Below, piece after piece: positions 34,052 to 42,690 of a stretch of 64,000 nucleotides of DNA. A model generated the notes under the pieces. That model searched no databases. It saw nothing but the letters and a program-made list of their open reading frames with translations, and had not been told where the DNA came from. Origin of the DNA: an uncultured Lachnospiraceae bacterium (GTDB taxonomy: Bacteria; Bacillota; Clostridia; Lachnospirales; Lachnospiraceae); the NCBI GenBank assembly GCA_902793995.1, contig CADBFP010000007.1, forward strand, positions 1 through 64,000, given 5' to 3'. The position numbers and the translations under genes were made by a program. How positions within the stretch are numbered: the stretch's first letter is position 1; each line of letters starts with the position of its first letter.

Positions 34052-34115
34052 AAGTCAATCCCACTTTTTGAATTCTGGGCAAAGGGCGCACTACCCCCTC
34101 CCCATATTATGGTGG

Positions 34116-34144
34116 ATGATAGCATATTTCGAACAGAATTGCAA
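34116..34144 (-). promoter_or_regulatory. Promoter of the capsule operon
   Basis: Minus-strand TTGCAA (34139-34144), 17-bp spacer, TATCAT (34116-34121). Transcription would begin about 58 nt before cpsC. Confidence 0.75.
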
Positions 34145-34260
34145 GGATTTACGGCATTTCTCACTTTATTTGTTTTACCACAGAATCCGCGCCTGCCGTT
34201 TTCCTTTTTTAAAATTTTATGGCTTATTTATTATTTTTTAATAGCTGTCACGATGATTTA

Positions 34261-34269
34261 TGGTATACT
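34261..34269 (+). promoter_or_regulatory. Extended -10 promoter of the acyltransferase gene
   Basis: TGG followed by TATACT (34264-34269) with no good -35 box; about 46 bp before the plsC start. Confidence 0.5.
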
Positions 34270-34315
34270 GTCGATAGAAAGCTTTTAAAGGTTTTTCAGA
34301 CGGAAGGAGCCTTTT

Positions 34316-35041
34316 ATGCTGCGCACCATTCTGGTTTTAATATGGATACTGGTGGTTTTTGTATTACTGGGGATTCCCGCCTTGCTGGTACTGCTGGTGA
34401 CGGGGCTTTTTTCGCCTGTTTTGAAGGAAAAGCTGACCCAGCGCTATGTGGTATTGGTTTGCAACGGCATCACCTTTTTGTCCGGGGTGAAGACCCAGGT
34501 CAGCGGTCTGGAAAACATCCCGGCAGACCGGGCGGTGCTTTTTATCAGCAATCACCGGAGTTTTTTTGATATTTTCACGGCCTACCGCTATTTTAAGACC
34601 CGCACGGCCTGCGTGGCCAAGATCGAATGGAAGAAGCTCCCGGTGCTGAATTGGTGGATGATGGATTTAAAATGCATTTTTCTGGACAGAAAAAACGCCC
34701 GGGAGGGCCTGCGCTGCATTATTAAGGCGGCGGAAGAATTGCGGGGAGGACGCAGCATCTGGATATGTCCCGAGGGGACCCGGGGTCACAGCGACACCCT
34801 GCTTCCTTTCCACGAAGGCAGCTTTAAGGCGGCTTTCCAAAGCGGCGCCCCCATTCTTCCCATGACATTCACCCGCACGGACGATGTTTTCGAGAAGCAT
34901 TTGCCCTGGGTGAAGCCCGGGACCGTGCGCCTTCATTTTGATGCTCCCATAGAAGTCAAGGGCCTTGGCCGGGCCCAGCAGAAGGAAGTGATCGGCCAGG
35001 TAAGAGACCTCATACAGAAACGGTATGATGAGATGGTATAA
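34316..35041 (+). CDS. plsC: 1-acyl-sn-glycerol-3-phosphate acyltransferase
   Basis: 241 residues with an N-terminal membrane anchor (LVLIWILVVFVLLGIPALLV). The PlsC motifs are present: catalytic ISNHRSFFDIF (H-x4-D), KCIFLDRKNAREGL, and the acceptor-binding CPEGTRGHSDTLLPFHEG. It makes phosphatidic acid on the inner face of the membrane. AAGGAG precedes the start. It is transcribed away from the capsule operon and converges on the msmK gene, from which it is separated by a palindrome. Confidence 0.93.
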   Translation: MLRTILVLIWILVVFVLLGIPALLVLLVTGLFSPVLKEKLTQRYVVLVCNGITFLSGVKTQVSGLENIPADRAVLFISNHRSFFDIFTAYRYFKTRTACVAKIEWKKLPVLNWWMMDLKCIFLDRKNAREGLRCIIKAAEELRGGRSIWICPEGTRGHSDTLLPFHEGSFKAAFQSGAPILPMTFTRTDDVFEKHLPWVKPGTVRLHFDAPIEVKGLGRAQQKEVIGQVRDLIQKRYDEMV

Positions 35042-35046
35042 TACAA

Positions 35047-35073
35047 GTAGGGGCGGCCATTGGCCGCCCGCCT
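35047..35073. terminator. Palindromic repeat acting as a bidirectional terminator
   Basis: GGGCGGCC (35051-35058), ATT, GGCCGCCC (35062-35069), preceded by GTAGG; the sequence after it is CGCCTTGTTTTA. It sits between the convergent plsC and msmK stop codons and belongs to the dispersed repeat family. Confidence 0.6.
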
Positions 35074-35083
35074 TGTTTTATCC

Positions 35084-36256
35084 TTAAAACTCTAAATTCT
35101 TCTCTGTTTCCTTGGAGAATACGTGGACCACATTGCCGCCGAAGCCGAAGTGCAGCTCGTCCCCCATCCGGTAGTTTTCTTTCATATCCACCGTAGGCAC
35201 GATGATAATCACATCCCGGCCCTCGGCGCTGACATGCAGGTGCACGGAGGAGCCCATCATTTCAGACACATCCACCCGGGCTTTTACGCCCTCCGCCAGG
35301 ATATTGGTATGCTCCGGCCGGACTCCCAGGGTGATTTCCTGGGGCGCCACATTGTTGGCCGCCAGCCGGGCCTGCTTTTCTTCATCCAGCTCCACTTTGT
35401 AGCCGGACAGATCCACCAGGTATTTGCCGTTCTCCTTCAGCAGTTTGGCATCGAAGAAGTTCATCACCGGCATGCCGATGAAGCCCGCCACAAAGAGATT
35501 GGCCGGGTGGTTGAACACTTCCTGAGGCGTGCCGATCTGCTGGATATAGCCGTCCCGCATGATGACGATGCGGTCCCCCAGGGTCATGGCTTCCGTCTGG
35601 TCATGGGTTACATAAATGAAGGTGGTATCGATCCGCTCCCGCAGCTTGATGATCTCCGCCCGCATTTCGTTCCGCAGCTTGGCGTCCAGGTTGGACAGGG
35701 GCTCGTCCATGAGCATCACCTTAGGGGCCCGGACGATGGCCCGGCCGATAGCCACCCGCTGGCGCTGGCCGCCGGATAAGGCTTTGGGCTTGCGGTCCAG
35801 ATACTGGGTGATATCCAGGATTTCCGCCGCCTCCCTCACCTTTTTATCGATTTCCTCCTTGGAGGCTTTTTTCAGCTTTAAGGAGAAAGCCATGTTTTCG
35901 TACACCGTCATGTGGGGGTAGAGGGCATAGCTCTGGAAAACCATGGCGATGTCCCGGTCCTTGGGTTCCACATTGTTCATCAATTTGCCGTCGATGATCA
36001 GCTCGCCTGCGGTGATTTCCTCCAGGCCCGCCACCATCCGCAAAGTGGTGGATTTGCCGCAGCCGGAAGGGCCTACCAGCACGATGAATTCCTTGTCCGC
36101 AATGTCCAGGTTGAATTCCTGCACCGCCACTACGCCTTCGTCCGTGATTTGCAGGTTCACCTTCTTTTCAGGCTGTTCGTCCTTCTTTTTCTTCTTCTTT
36201 TCGCCGCTGACATAAGGGTAGACCTTCTTGATGTTCTTCAGCTGTACCGTTGACAT
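35084..36256 (-). CDS. msmK: Sugar ABC transporter ATP-binding protein (MsmK/UgpC type)
   Basis: About 390 residues from MSTVQLKNIKKVYPYV (AAGGAAC upstream); a longer frame to 36337 is less likely. Walker A GPSGCGKSTTLRM, signature LSGGQRQRVAIGRA, Walker B VMLMDEPLSNLDAKLR, switch His in VTHDQTEAM, then the C-terminal TOBE domain (LGVRPEHTNI). A lysine-rich insert (EKKKKKKDEQPEKK) sits near residues 17-30 of the ATPase domain, before VAVQEFNLDI. MsmK-type ATPases energise several CUT1 sugar importers. The sialic acid importer at 40718-44061 lacks its own ATPase, so this is the likely partner. Confidence 0.93.
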   Translation of the reverse strand: MSTVQLKNIKKVYPYVSGEKKKKKKDEQPEKKVNLQITDEGVVAVQEFNLDIADKEFIVLVGPSGCGKSTTLRMVAGLEEITAGELIIDGKLMNNVEPKDRDIAMVFQSYALYPHMTVYENMAFSLKLKKASKEEIDKKVREAAEILDITQYLDRKPKALSGGQRQRVAIGRAIVRAPKVMLMDEPLSNLDAKLRNEMRAEIIKLRERIDTTFIYVTHDQTEAMTLGDRIVIMRDGYIQQIGTPQEVFNHPANLFVAGFIGMPVMNFFDAKLLKENGKYLVDLSGYKVELDEEKQARLAANNVAPQEITLGVRPEHTNILAEGVKARVDVSEMMGSSVHLHVSAEGRDVIIIVPTVDMKENYRMGDELHFGFGGNVVHVFSKETEKNLEF

Positions 36257-36636
36257 GTTCCTTGACTCTGCCGGCGCCGCCTCCGCGAGGGCCGGCTTGG
36301 GGAGGGATGTGCCCTCCACCTTACGGCAGGTCTCCACACTGCCGCAGCCCGAGTCCGGGCTTCTTCTCCTTTCTTAAATACATAACAGGGTCAAGAAGTG
36401 GAGTGAATCCTGGCATGTATATTTTATGGATTTATCATTCGTAGGGGCGGCTATTAGCCGCCCGAGGGATTGCGACGGACCAGGGTTTTAAGGCGATTGA
36501 TAATCGCCCCTACGGGTCTTCCCCGCCGGATATTTGCAGCTGTCAGGTGCACCCGCCGCTACGGGTCTTCCTCTGGGGCCAATTGTATCACGCCACGTTA
36601 CATTTGTGCGCCAATTCAATGTAAAACGCACAAATG
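36257..36636. other. 380-bp spacer with two dispersed palindromes
   Basis: No gene seen. Contains GGGCGGCT-ATT-AGCCGCCC (36445-36463) and GGCGATT-GAT-AATCGCC (36492-36508), followed by the longer conserved tail CTACG..TCTTCC..CGCCGGATA found again near 37846 and 39300. A further CGCTACGGGTCTTCC partial unit lies near 36557-36571. Upstream of msmK the minus strand carries TTGACC near 36390 without a convincing -10 box. Confidence 0.6.
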
Positions 36637-36637
36637 T
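36600..36637. repeat. Inverted repeat at the end of nagA
   Basis: ACATTTGTGCG (36600-36610) and CGCACAAATGT (36627-36637) are perfect inverted repeats around a 16-nt loop, overlapping the last base of nagA. There is no U-run, so it may stabilise the mRNA end or be a protein-binding site rather than an intrinsic terminator. Confidence 0.6.
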
Positions 36638-37764
36638 TACGGGGTAATCCGCTGCCCTCTTATATAAACCTCTTTCAGCTCCCAGGCCTCATCCAATATC
36701 AGAAAATCCGCCGGAAGGCCGGGCCGGATGGCTCCCGCCTCCTGCTCCGCCCCGATGGACCGGGCGGGATTCAGGGTGGCGGCCAAAACCGCCTCCTGTT
36801 CCGGAATGCCAAAGGCCATGGCGTTCTTCATATCCGTCAACAAATCGCTGGCGGCTCCCGCTATGGTGCCGTCCAGCAGCCGGGCCACCCCCGCCTTTAA
36901 TTCTATGGGCTGGCCCCCCAGATCGTACCGCCCCTCCGGCATGCCGCAGCAGCGCAGAGCGTCGGAAATCAGGCAGATCCGGCCCGGAAACAGCTTAAAG
37001 GCCGCCCGCACCGCACTGGGATGGATATGATACCCGTCGCAGATCAGCTCTGCGAATACATCCTCCCGCTCCGAGGCGGCGCCGATGGGACCGGGGCTGC
37101 GGTGCATAAGGCCTGGCATGGCATTGTACAAATGGGTCAAATGGGTGGCGCCGGCTTCATAAACCGCCCGGGCCTGATTATAATCTGCATCCGTATGGGC
37201 CACGGAAACGGTGGCGCTTTGGCTGGCACGGCGGGTGAAGGCCTCTGCCCCTTCCAGTTCCGGGGCCATATCTACCAATCGGATAAAGCCGCCGCAGTCC
37301 GCCTGCAGCTTTTCAAAACCTTCGATATCCGGGGTTTTCAGGTAGGCTCCGTTCTGAGCGCCCTTTTTTTTCTCGGAAAAATAAGGCCCTTCCATGTGGA
37401 TGCCCAGAGGCCGGGCGCAGCCGGCGGGGGATTCTTTCCGCAAGGCTGCCGCCGTGTCAAAGGCCGCCGTTAGGCTTTCATAAGGCAGGGTCATGGAGGT
37501 GGGCAGGAAGGCAGTAATGCCCCGCCGGGCCAGGGTCCGGGCCATGCGGGTGAGGCCTTCGTAATCCCCGTCGGAAAAATCCGCGCCGGCGGCGCCGTGG
37601 ATGTGGATATCCACCAGGCCGGGGATGACTTTCAGACCGCCTAGGTCCACATCCCCGGGGCGGTGGCCTTCAAAAACCTCCGTAAAACTGCCCTCTTCCA
37701 CGACGAATCCGCCGGGGAGGAAGCCTCGTTCCGTTGTGAATATCAAAGCGTTATGATAAATCAT
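36637..37764 (-). CDS. nagA: N-acetylglucosamine-6-phosphate deacetylase
   Basis: About 375 residues. VDIHIHGAAGADFSDGDY gives the first metal/substrate motif, IHMEGPYFSEKKKGAQN the catalytic-site Glu, VAHTDADYNQ and THLYNAMPGLMHR the metal-binding histidines, and LISDALRCCGMPEG the catalytic Asp. It removes acetate from GlcNAc-6-phosphate, giving glucosamine-6-phosphate for glycolysis. The ATG at 37764 has GAGGT close upstream. Last step of the sialic acid pathway encoded in the window; glucosamine-6-phosphate deaminase (NagB) is not here. Confidence 0.93.
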   Translation of the reverse strand: MIYHNALIFTTERGFLPGGFVVEEGSFTEVFEGHRPGDVDLGGLKVIPGLVDIHIHGAAGADFSDGDYEGLTRMARTLARRGITAFLPTSMTLPYESLTAAFDTAAALRKESPAGCARPLGIHMEGPYFSEKKKGAQNGAYLKTPDIEGFEKLQADCGGFIRLVDMAPELEGAEAFTRRASQSATVSVAHTDADYNQARAVYEAGATHLTHLYNAMPGLMHRSPGPIGAASEREDVFAELICDGYHIHPSAVRAAFKLFPGRICLISDALRCCGMPEGRYDLGGQPIELKAGVARLLDGTIAGAASDLLTDMKNAMAFGIPEQEAVLAATLNPARSIGAEQEAGAIRPGLPADFLILDEAWELKEVYIRGQRITP

Positions 37765-37826
37765 GATGTACCTCATGGGTGGGAGGAATCTTCCATACCA
37801 CCTTGCAGAAGTTTTTATGCATGGGC

Positions 37827-37881
37827 GGGCGGCTGGTAGCCGCCCCTACGCATCTTCCCGCCGGATATTGGCAACCGCCCC
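37827..37881. repeat. Dispersed palindromic repeat with conserved tail
   Basis: GGGCGGCT (37827-37834), GGT, AGCCGCCC (37838-37845), then CTACG, TCTTCC and CGCCGGATA. Lies between the ROK and nagA genes; nearly the same unit follows the ROK gene's start side at 39281. Confidence 0.75.
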
Positions 37882-39255
37882 TCAAACCTCCGGCAAACTG
37901 GCGGCGGCAATGCTCTGCCCCACCCGCCGGGCCTTCTCGTCCGGCAGCATCACCTTCACCTTCGCCGCCAGATCCGGATACTCCTCTGCCAGCACCCGCT
38001 GGCACTCTTCTATCAGAATATCGCCCCCCTTGCCGGAAGCCACCCGCCCCAGCACCAGGAGATATTTCAAATCATAATACGCACTGTACAAAGACAAGGT
38101 GTGCGCCAGATAGGAGCCGATGGTGAGGAAAACCTTCTCCGCCCCCTCATGGCCCGCCTCGCACAATTTCTGCACCGCTTTCAGTTTCTCTGCCAGACTT
38201 AAACTGGAATCCAGCTCGATCCCCACCAGCGGCGCCAAACGGATTACCGCATCCTGGGAGAAATATTTGCAGCCTACGCCCTGATCCCCGGACCATTCGT
38301 CCAGAGGGCCCTTATCCTGCAGATCCACCGGAGCGAAAGCCAGCTCATTGAACCAGCCTAAAATCTTCCCCTCGGGGTTCACATAGCCTGCCGCCTCGCT
38401 GGTGCCCATGGCGATGCCCATTACCGCCCCGGAGTTTAAGCTCATAGCTCCCGCCAGAGCCGTCACATCCCCGTCATTGGCCACCACAATGGGCACATCC
38501 CCGATCTCCCGGGCCGCCCGGTCGTACACCGTCTTCACTTCCTCCCGGCGTTCCCGGGGCACCTTGATAAACAAAGACGAAACCATGGGGGCATTCCCCA
38601 CAAAGGTGCCGGCGGAGGACACGCCGATGGCGTCCACCCGGGGCATTTTGGAAGCGGCGGTTTTGAAGGCCTCCACAATGCCATTATACTGATAAGCGGG
38701 ATCCGCGGATTCCTTGGGGAACCACACCACTTCCTCGGAGTAAACCGTTTCTCCGTCAATAACGGCAGACACCTTCCGGTCCGAGCCCCCGGCATCGAAG
38801 CCGATGCGGCAGCCCTCTAAATGGCCTCCCATGGAGCGGGGCTGCTCGTTGGCCTCCGGGAAACGGGCCTCATCCACCAATTCGATTTCCAGAGGCCGCT
38901 CGAACATATCCACCACAAAGCCGGCATCGAAATGACGGACCCCTTCCGGAGAATAAACCGCCTTCAGTTTTTCCGCCGTTTCTTCACAGCCGCAAAGAGC
39001 GATTTTCCAGCCCCCCACCGCCCAGAGCAGGAATTTCACCGTCCGCTCCAGGTAGCGGAAATTGGCCTCGGCGAAGGATTCGTCCCGCAAACAGGTTTCG
39101 AACACGGAGATCCGGTCCCCGTCCCGGTAAAAGGCCAGTTTGATAGGGCGATGAGCCTCCTTTAAGTATTCCTGCCGCCAGACACCGAAGGGCACAAAGC
39201 CCGGGTCCAGGGCAGGGGTGTTTTGAAGTGTGAAATCGATTCCTAAGTAAGTCAT
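37882..39255 (-). CDS. ROK family sugar kinase-like protein (long form)
   Basis: About 457 residues, longer than the usual ~300 of ROK kinases. The first ~165 residues are a domain not typical of ROK. After that come GFDAGGSDRKVSAV (phosphate-1), IVVANDGDVTALAGAM (catalytic Asp), and MGIAMGTSEAAGYV (phosphate-2) of the actin-like ATPase fold. The classical ROK zinc-binding C-x-C-G-x-x-G-C cluster is not evident. Between nanA and nagA it should phosphorylate N-acetylmannosamine or, given the AGE epimerase, N-acetylglucosamine. I prefer the second ATG (39255). Confidence 0.75.
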   Translation of the reverse strand: MTYLGIDFTLQNTPALDPGFVPFGVWRQEYLKEAHRPIKLAFYRDGDRISVFETCLRDESFAEANFRYLERTVKFLLWAVGGWKIALCGCEETAEKLKAVYSPEGVRHFDAGFVVDMFERPLEIELVDEARFPEANEQPRSMGGHLEGCRIGFDAGGSDRKVSAVIDGETVYSEEVVWFPKESADPAYQYNGIVEAFKTAASKMPRVDAIGVSSAGTFVGNAPMVSSLFIKVPRERREEVKTVYDRAAREIGDVPIVVANDGDVTALAGAMSLNSGAVMGIAMGTSEAAGYVNPEGKILGWFNELAFAPVDLQDKGPLDEWSGDQGVGCKYFSQDAVIRLAPLVGIELDSSLSLAEKLKAVQKLCEAGHEGAEKVFLTIGSYLAHTLSLYSAYYDLKYLLVLGRVASGKGGDILIEECQRVLAEEYPDLAAKVKVMLPDEKARRVGQSIAAASLPEV

Positions 39256-39280
39256 AATTTTCACCATTTTGTGGGTATGC

Positions 39281-39348
39281 GGGCGGCTGGTAGCCGCCCC
39301 TACGCGTCTTCCACGCCGGATAATTGCAACTGTCCGCTGCTCCCGCCC
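39281..39348. repeat. Dispersed palindromic repeat with conserved tail
   Basis: GGGCGGCT (39281-39288), GGT, AGCCGCCC (39292-39299), then CTACGCGTCTTCC, CGCCGGATAATTGCA and a second CCCGCCCCTACG at about 39342-39353. It fills the gap between nanA and the ROK gene and overlaps the nanA end. Confidence 0.75.
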
Positions 39349-40254
39349 CTACGCCTTCAATGCCGCCCGGATCATGGTGGCACATTCCTTCACAATAACA
39401 CCATCCTCCGGTGCCAGAGGTGTCAGGGGCGCCCGGACGCTGCCGATGTCCGGCCCGCCCATTTCCTTAATCACCGCCTTGATCATGGCGTACATATTGC
39501 CCTGGCCGGAGCACAGCTTGTAAATTACCTGGCAGCAGGCATCCTGGATCTTCCGGGCCTCCGGAATCCGGCCCTCCTGCACCAGGCTGAAAATCTTCAG
39601 ATACAATTCCGGCATCACCCCGTAGGTGCCGCCGATGCCTCCGGCAGCGCCGCTGGCCAGCCCCGCCAGGAGCTGCTCGTCCGGGCCGTTGAACACCAAA
39701 GCCCCCTCATCCCGCCACATCTCGATATCCTGCACCGGCATGGAGGAGTTTTTTACCCCGATGACCCGGGGATTTTTCAGCATTTCCCGAAGCAAAGCGC
39801 TGGTGAGGGACACCCCCGCCAGCTGGGGAATGTTGTAAATCACAAAGTCCGTGGCAGGGGCCGCATCGGATATATCATTCCAATATTTGGCAATGGCTGC
39901 CGGCGGCAGGTGGAAATAAATAGGCGGGATGGCGGCAATGGCGTCCACTCCCAGGCTTTCCGCATGGGCCGCCAATTCCCGGCTGTCCGCCGTGTTGTTG
40001 CAGGCCACATGGGCGATGATCACCAGCTTGCCCCTGGCCACCGCCATCACATTTTCCAGGAGGAGCTTCCGCTCCGCCACGGATTGGTAAATGCATTCGC
40101 CGGAGGATCCGCCTACATACAGGCCGGTGACCCCCTTGTCCATCAGATACTGGGTGAGAGCCCGCACCCGCTCCGGAGAGACGGCGCCGGCCTCGTCATA
40201 ACAGGCATAGAAGGCAGGGAAGATTCCCTGATATTTTGTGAGATTTTTATTCAT
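39349..40254 (-). CDS. nanA: N-acetylneuraminate lyase
   Basis: 301 residues, TIM-barrel aldolase of the DHDPS/NAL family. LYVGGSSGECIYQSVAER is the pyruvate carboxylate-binding loop, FVIYNIPQLAGV carries the catalytic Tyr (~137), and VIGVKNSSMPVQD the Schiff-base Lys (~165). GIGGTYGVMPELY is typical of sialic acid lyases. It splits Neu5Ac into ManNAc and pyruvate. The surrounding transporter, epimerase, kinase and deacetylase support the substrate. Confidence 0.92.
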   Translation of the reverse strand: MNKNLTKYQGIFPAFYACYDEAGAVSPERVRALTQYLMDKGVTGLYVGGSSGECIYQSVAERKLLLENVMAVARGKLVIIAHVACNNTADSRELAAHAESLGVDAIAAIPPIYFHLPPAAIAKYWNDISDAAPATDFVIYNIPQLAGVSLTSALLREMLKNPRVIGVKNSSMPVQDIEMWRDEGALVFNGPDEQLLAGLASGAAGGIGGTYGVMPELYLKIFSLVQEGRIPEARKIQDACCQVIYKLCSGQGNMYAMIKAVIKEMGGPDIGSVRAPLTPLAPEDGVIVKECATMIRAALKA

Positions 40255-40266
40255 TGTTTTTCTTCT

Positions 40267-40713
40267 TTACAACTTGATTTTAAATACCGCTTTGGCTACC
40301 GCTTCCGGCACGCCGCCTTCGGCAATTTTCAAACGGTGGGCGTCCCCGGGAAATACCACTAAGAAGCTCCCCGGCGCCAACAGCAGGCTCTGCTCCGGCG
40401 CCCCGTGGTAGCCCCAGAAATCCCCTTCATGGGTAAACTCTTCAAGCCCCGCCGGGTGGGCGATCTCCACCCGTTCCCGGCCCTTCAGCATCACATGGAT
40501 GTCCAAATACTGCCGGTGGGCCTCGAAGAAGGTCTCTTCATAAGGCAGGGTTTCGTAATCGAAGCGGGTGGCGTATAAGGCGTTGCCCTCAAGAGGTGTT
40601 TTTTCAGTTCCCAGGGTTTCAAAAAACGCCTCCGTCAGCAGGTCCAGGGCCTTGTCCAGCCGGGGGTGAATCCCCCGGTAAGTATCTTTTTCGCTCAGCT
40701 GCGCCCAAATCAT
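40267..40713 (-). CDS. YhcH/YjgK/YiaL family protein
   Basis: 148 residues, cupin-like. EAHRQYLDIHVMLKGRERVE and FLVVFPGDAHRLKI carry the conserved metal-binding His/Glu residues. Members of this family accompany sialic acid operons, where some (NanQ-like) are reported to speed anomer conversion of sialic acid released inside the cell. It lies between nanA (12 bp) and the permease gene (4 bp) in the same transcript, which fits that role. Confidence 0.87.
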   Translation of the reverse strand: MIWAQLSEKDTYRGIHPRLDKALDLLTEAFFETLGTEKTPLEGNALYATRFDYETLPYEETFFEAHRQYLDIHVMLKGRERVEIAHPAGLEEFTHEGDFWGYHGAPEQSLLLAPGSFLVVFPGDAHRLKIAEGGVPEAVAKAVFKIKL

Positions 40714-40717
40714 GCTC

Positions 40718-41641
40718 TTACCCCTTCACGGCACCCATGGTGATGCCCTTGGTGAAATACTTCTGGAAGATGATAAACACGATGATAATCGGCAGCGCCG
40801 CGAAGGCCGCCCCCGCCATAATCAAGCCGAAGTCCGTAGAGTTTTCTGCCTGCATTTTGGCAATACCCAGAGAAATGGTCAGCTTCTGGGTGGAGGAGAG
40901 CATAATCAATTGCATGAAATAATCATTCCAGGAACTGATAAAGGTGAAGATGGCCAGGGCCCCCACACCGGGTTTAATCATGGGAAAAACGATGGTCCGG
41001 AAGGTCTTCCACTCTCCCGCCCCGTCTATCCGGGCCGCCTCGATGATTTCCCCGGGGATGCCCTCCGCAAACTGCTTAATCAGGAACACGCCGAAGGGCC
41101 AGCCCACGATGGGATAAATCACGGCGCTTAAGGTGTTATACAGCTTCAGGGTGGACATTTCCCGGATAAGGGGAATCAAAATCACCTGCTTGGGCAGGGC
41201 CATGGCGCAGACGATGAGGGTAAAAATGAGCCCCCGTCCCGCAAAGCGCTTCTTGGCCAGGGCGTAGCCCGCCAGCGCCGCCGTAAAGCAGGTCAGCAGC
41301 ATGGAGGCCACTGCCATCCACACCGTGTTCACCATCCAGCGGATGGCGGCCGGCACTTCCGGTCCCGCAGAGGCCACCACCGCTTCGCCGCTTTCGGAGA
41401 AATACTGGCTGAAGGGCACATTGATCTGCCACAGCGGGGCTTTCAGCTTGCTGAAAAGGGTCTGGAAGTTTCTTAAAGTCCACTCCCCCGGCCACCAGGT
41501 AGGGGTGGTGGAATTGATTTCCTTGGCAGTCTTAAAGGCCCCCGTCACAATCCAGTACAAAGGGAAAGTAAAAAGCAGGGCCAGGAGAATCACTATAATC
41601 AGGACGGCCACCCGATATGCGGTAGTTTTTTTGCTTTGCAT
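40718..41641 (-). CDS. Sugar ABC transporter permease (MalG type)
   Basis: 307 residues, six membrane helices. The cytoplasmic coupling loop EAARIDGAGEWKTFRTIVFP matches the EAA motif of CUT1 permeases. The first extracellular loop is longer than usual. It forms a heterodimer with the permease at 41654-42559 and would import sialic acid or a derived sugar with the lipoprotein at 42691-44061, probably driven by the MsmK-type ATPase. Confidence 0.9.
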   Translation of the reverse strand: MQSKKTTAYRVAVLIIVILLALLFTFPLYWIVTGAFKTAKEINSTTPTWWPGEWTLRNFQTLFSKLKAPLWQINVPFSQYFSESGEAVVASAGPEVPAAIRWMVNTVWMAVASMLLTCFTAALAGYALAKKRFAGRGLIFTLIVCAMALPKQVILIPLIREMSTLKLYNTLSAVIYPIVGWPFGVFLIKQFAEGIPGEIIEAARIDGAGEWKTFRTIVFPMIKPGVGALAIFTFISSWNDYFMQLIMLSSTQKLTISLGIAKMQAENSTDFGLIMAGAAFAALPIIIVFIIFQKYFTKGITMGAVKG

Positions 41642-41653
41642 CCCGGTACCTCC

Positions 41654-42559
41654 TTAATTCTTGGACTGGCCCAGTTTGAACTGGACGGCGGAAAGGGCTG
41701 CGATCACCAGCATCAGCACCACCCCCATGGCATTGCCGTAGCCGTAGCGATAGAGCTTGAAAGCGGTGTAGTAAATGTAATACATCACCGTATCCGTGCT
41801 GTGGTTGGGGCCGCCGGATGTCAGCAGCTGGATCAAGGCAAAGCACTGGAAGGAGTTGATGGTGGTGATGATCAAAATATACAGGGTGGTGGGCATGATC
41901 TGGGGCCACTTGATTTTCCAGAACACCTGGTTCCGGGTGGCGCCGTCCACTTCCGCCGCCTCCACTAAGGACTGGTCCACATTGCCCAAAGCCGAAACAT
42001 AGAGCACAATGGGCTGGCCCACGGAGGTGGTAAAGAGTATGATGATAATGGCCCAGAGGGCATAGCGGGAATCCCCCAGCCAGTTGATATTTTTATCGAT
42101 CACGCCCATGTTTTTCAGGGCATAATTGAAAATGCCGTAGTAGTTGTTATACATCCATTTCCACACCACCGTCACGGCCACGGAGCCCGTTACCACCGGC
42201 AGGTAGAAAATGATGCGGAACAAGGAAGTCAGGCCCGCCCGCATATTGTAGATGGCATTGGCCACCCACAGGGAAAAAACGCAGACGGCGGGCACGGACA
42301 CCGCCACAATAATCACGGTGTTGCGCATAGCCCCCAGGAAGATTTTATCCTGGAAAAGTTCTGCGTAGTTCCCAAAACCGATGAACGTATCCTGGGCATC
42401 TTTCCCCATATTGGAGTCAAAGAAGCTGGTATAGATACAGATGATCATGGGAACCACCACAAAGGTGATGAAGAAAAACAGGCTGGGCAGCATAAAGAGA
42501 TAGCCTGCCCGGGTTTCCCGTATCCTCAAAGCCCGGCTGAGACCGGCGTTTCGTTTCAT
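41654..42559 (-). CDS. Sugar ABC transporter permease (MalF type)
   Basis: 301 residues with six helices. The N-terminus YLFMLPSLFFFITFVVVPMI is typical, and EAAEVDGATRNQVFWKIKWP is the EAA coupling loop. It is separated from the binding-protein gene by a strong terminator, so its expression should be lower than that of the binding protein. It overlaps no neighbour; the MalG-type gene follows after 12 bp. Confidence 0.92.
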   Translation of the reverse strand: MKRNAGLSRALRIRETRAGYLFMLPSLFFFITFVVVPMIICIYTSFFDSNMGKDAQDTFIGFGNYAELFQDKIFLGAMRNTVIIVAVSVPAVCVFSLWVANAIYNMRAGLTSLFRIIFYLPVVTGSVAVTVVWKWMYNNYYGIFNYALKNMGVIDKNINWLGDSRYALWAIIIILFTTSVGQPIVLYVSALGNVDQSLVEAAEVDGATRNQVFWKIKWPQIMPTTLYILIITTINSFQCFALIQLLTSGGPNHSTDTVMYYIYYTAFKLYRYGYGNAMGVVLMLVIAALSAVQFKLGQSKN

Positions 42560-42622
42560 GTCGGAATCACTCCCCTCAAATCGGATGACCGGGATGACAA
42601 GGGTTCCTTGCCATCATTTCTC

Positions 42623-42656
42623 AAAAAAAGATGACAGGGGGTCATCCCCTGTCATC
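42623..42656 (-). terminator. Strong intrinsic terminator between binding protein and permease genes
   Basis: Perfect 11-bp stem: GATGACAGGGG (42630-42640) and CCCCTGTCATC (42646-42656), followed on the minus strand by seven T (42629-42623). The same GATGACAGGGG unit appears again just upstream (about 42668-42678). It probably lets the binding protein be made in excess over the permeases. Confidence 0.88.
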
Positions 42657-42690
42657 CCAGGAGAGTCCCCTGTCATCTTGTGGATAATCT

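Noticed and set aside
33251..34288. Plus-strand open frame of 345 codons
   Set aside because: It is antisense to cpsC, whose membrane helices and Wzz motifs are clear, and it would span the capsule operon promoter.
30801..39300. Repeats considered as a CRISPR array
   Set aside because: The units are single or paired hairpins spread between unrelated genes, with no regular spacers and no cas genes.
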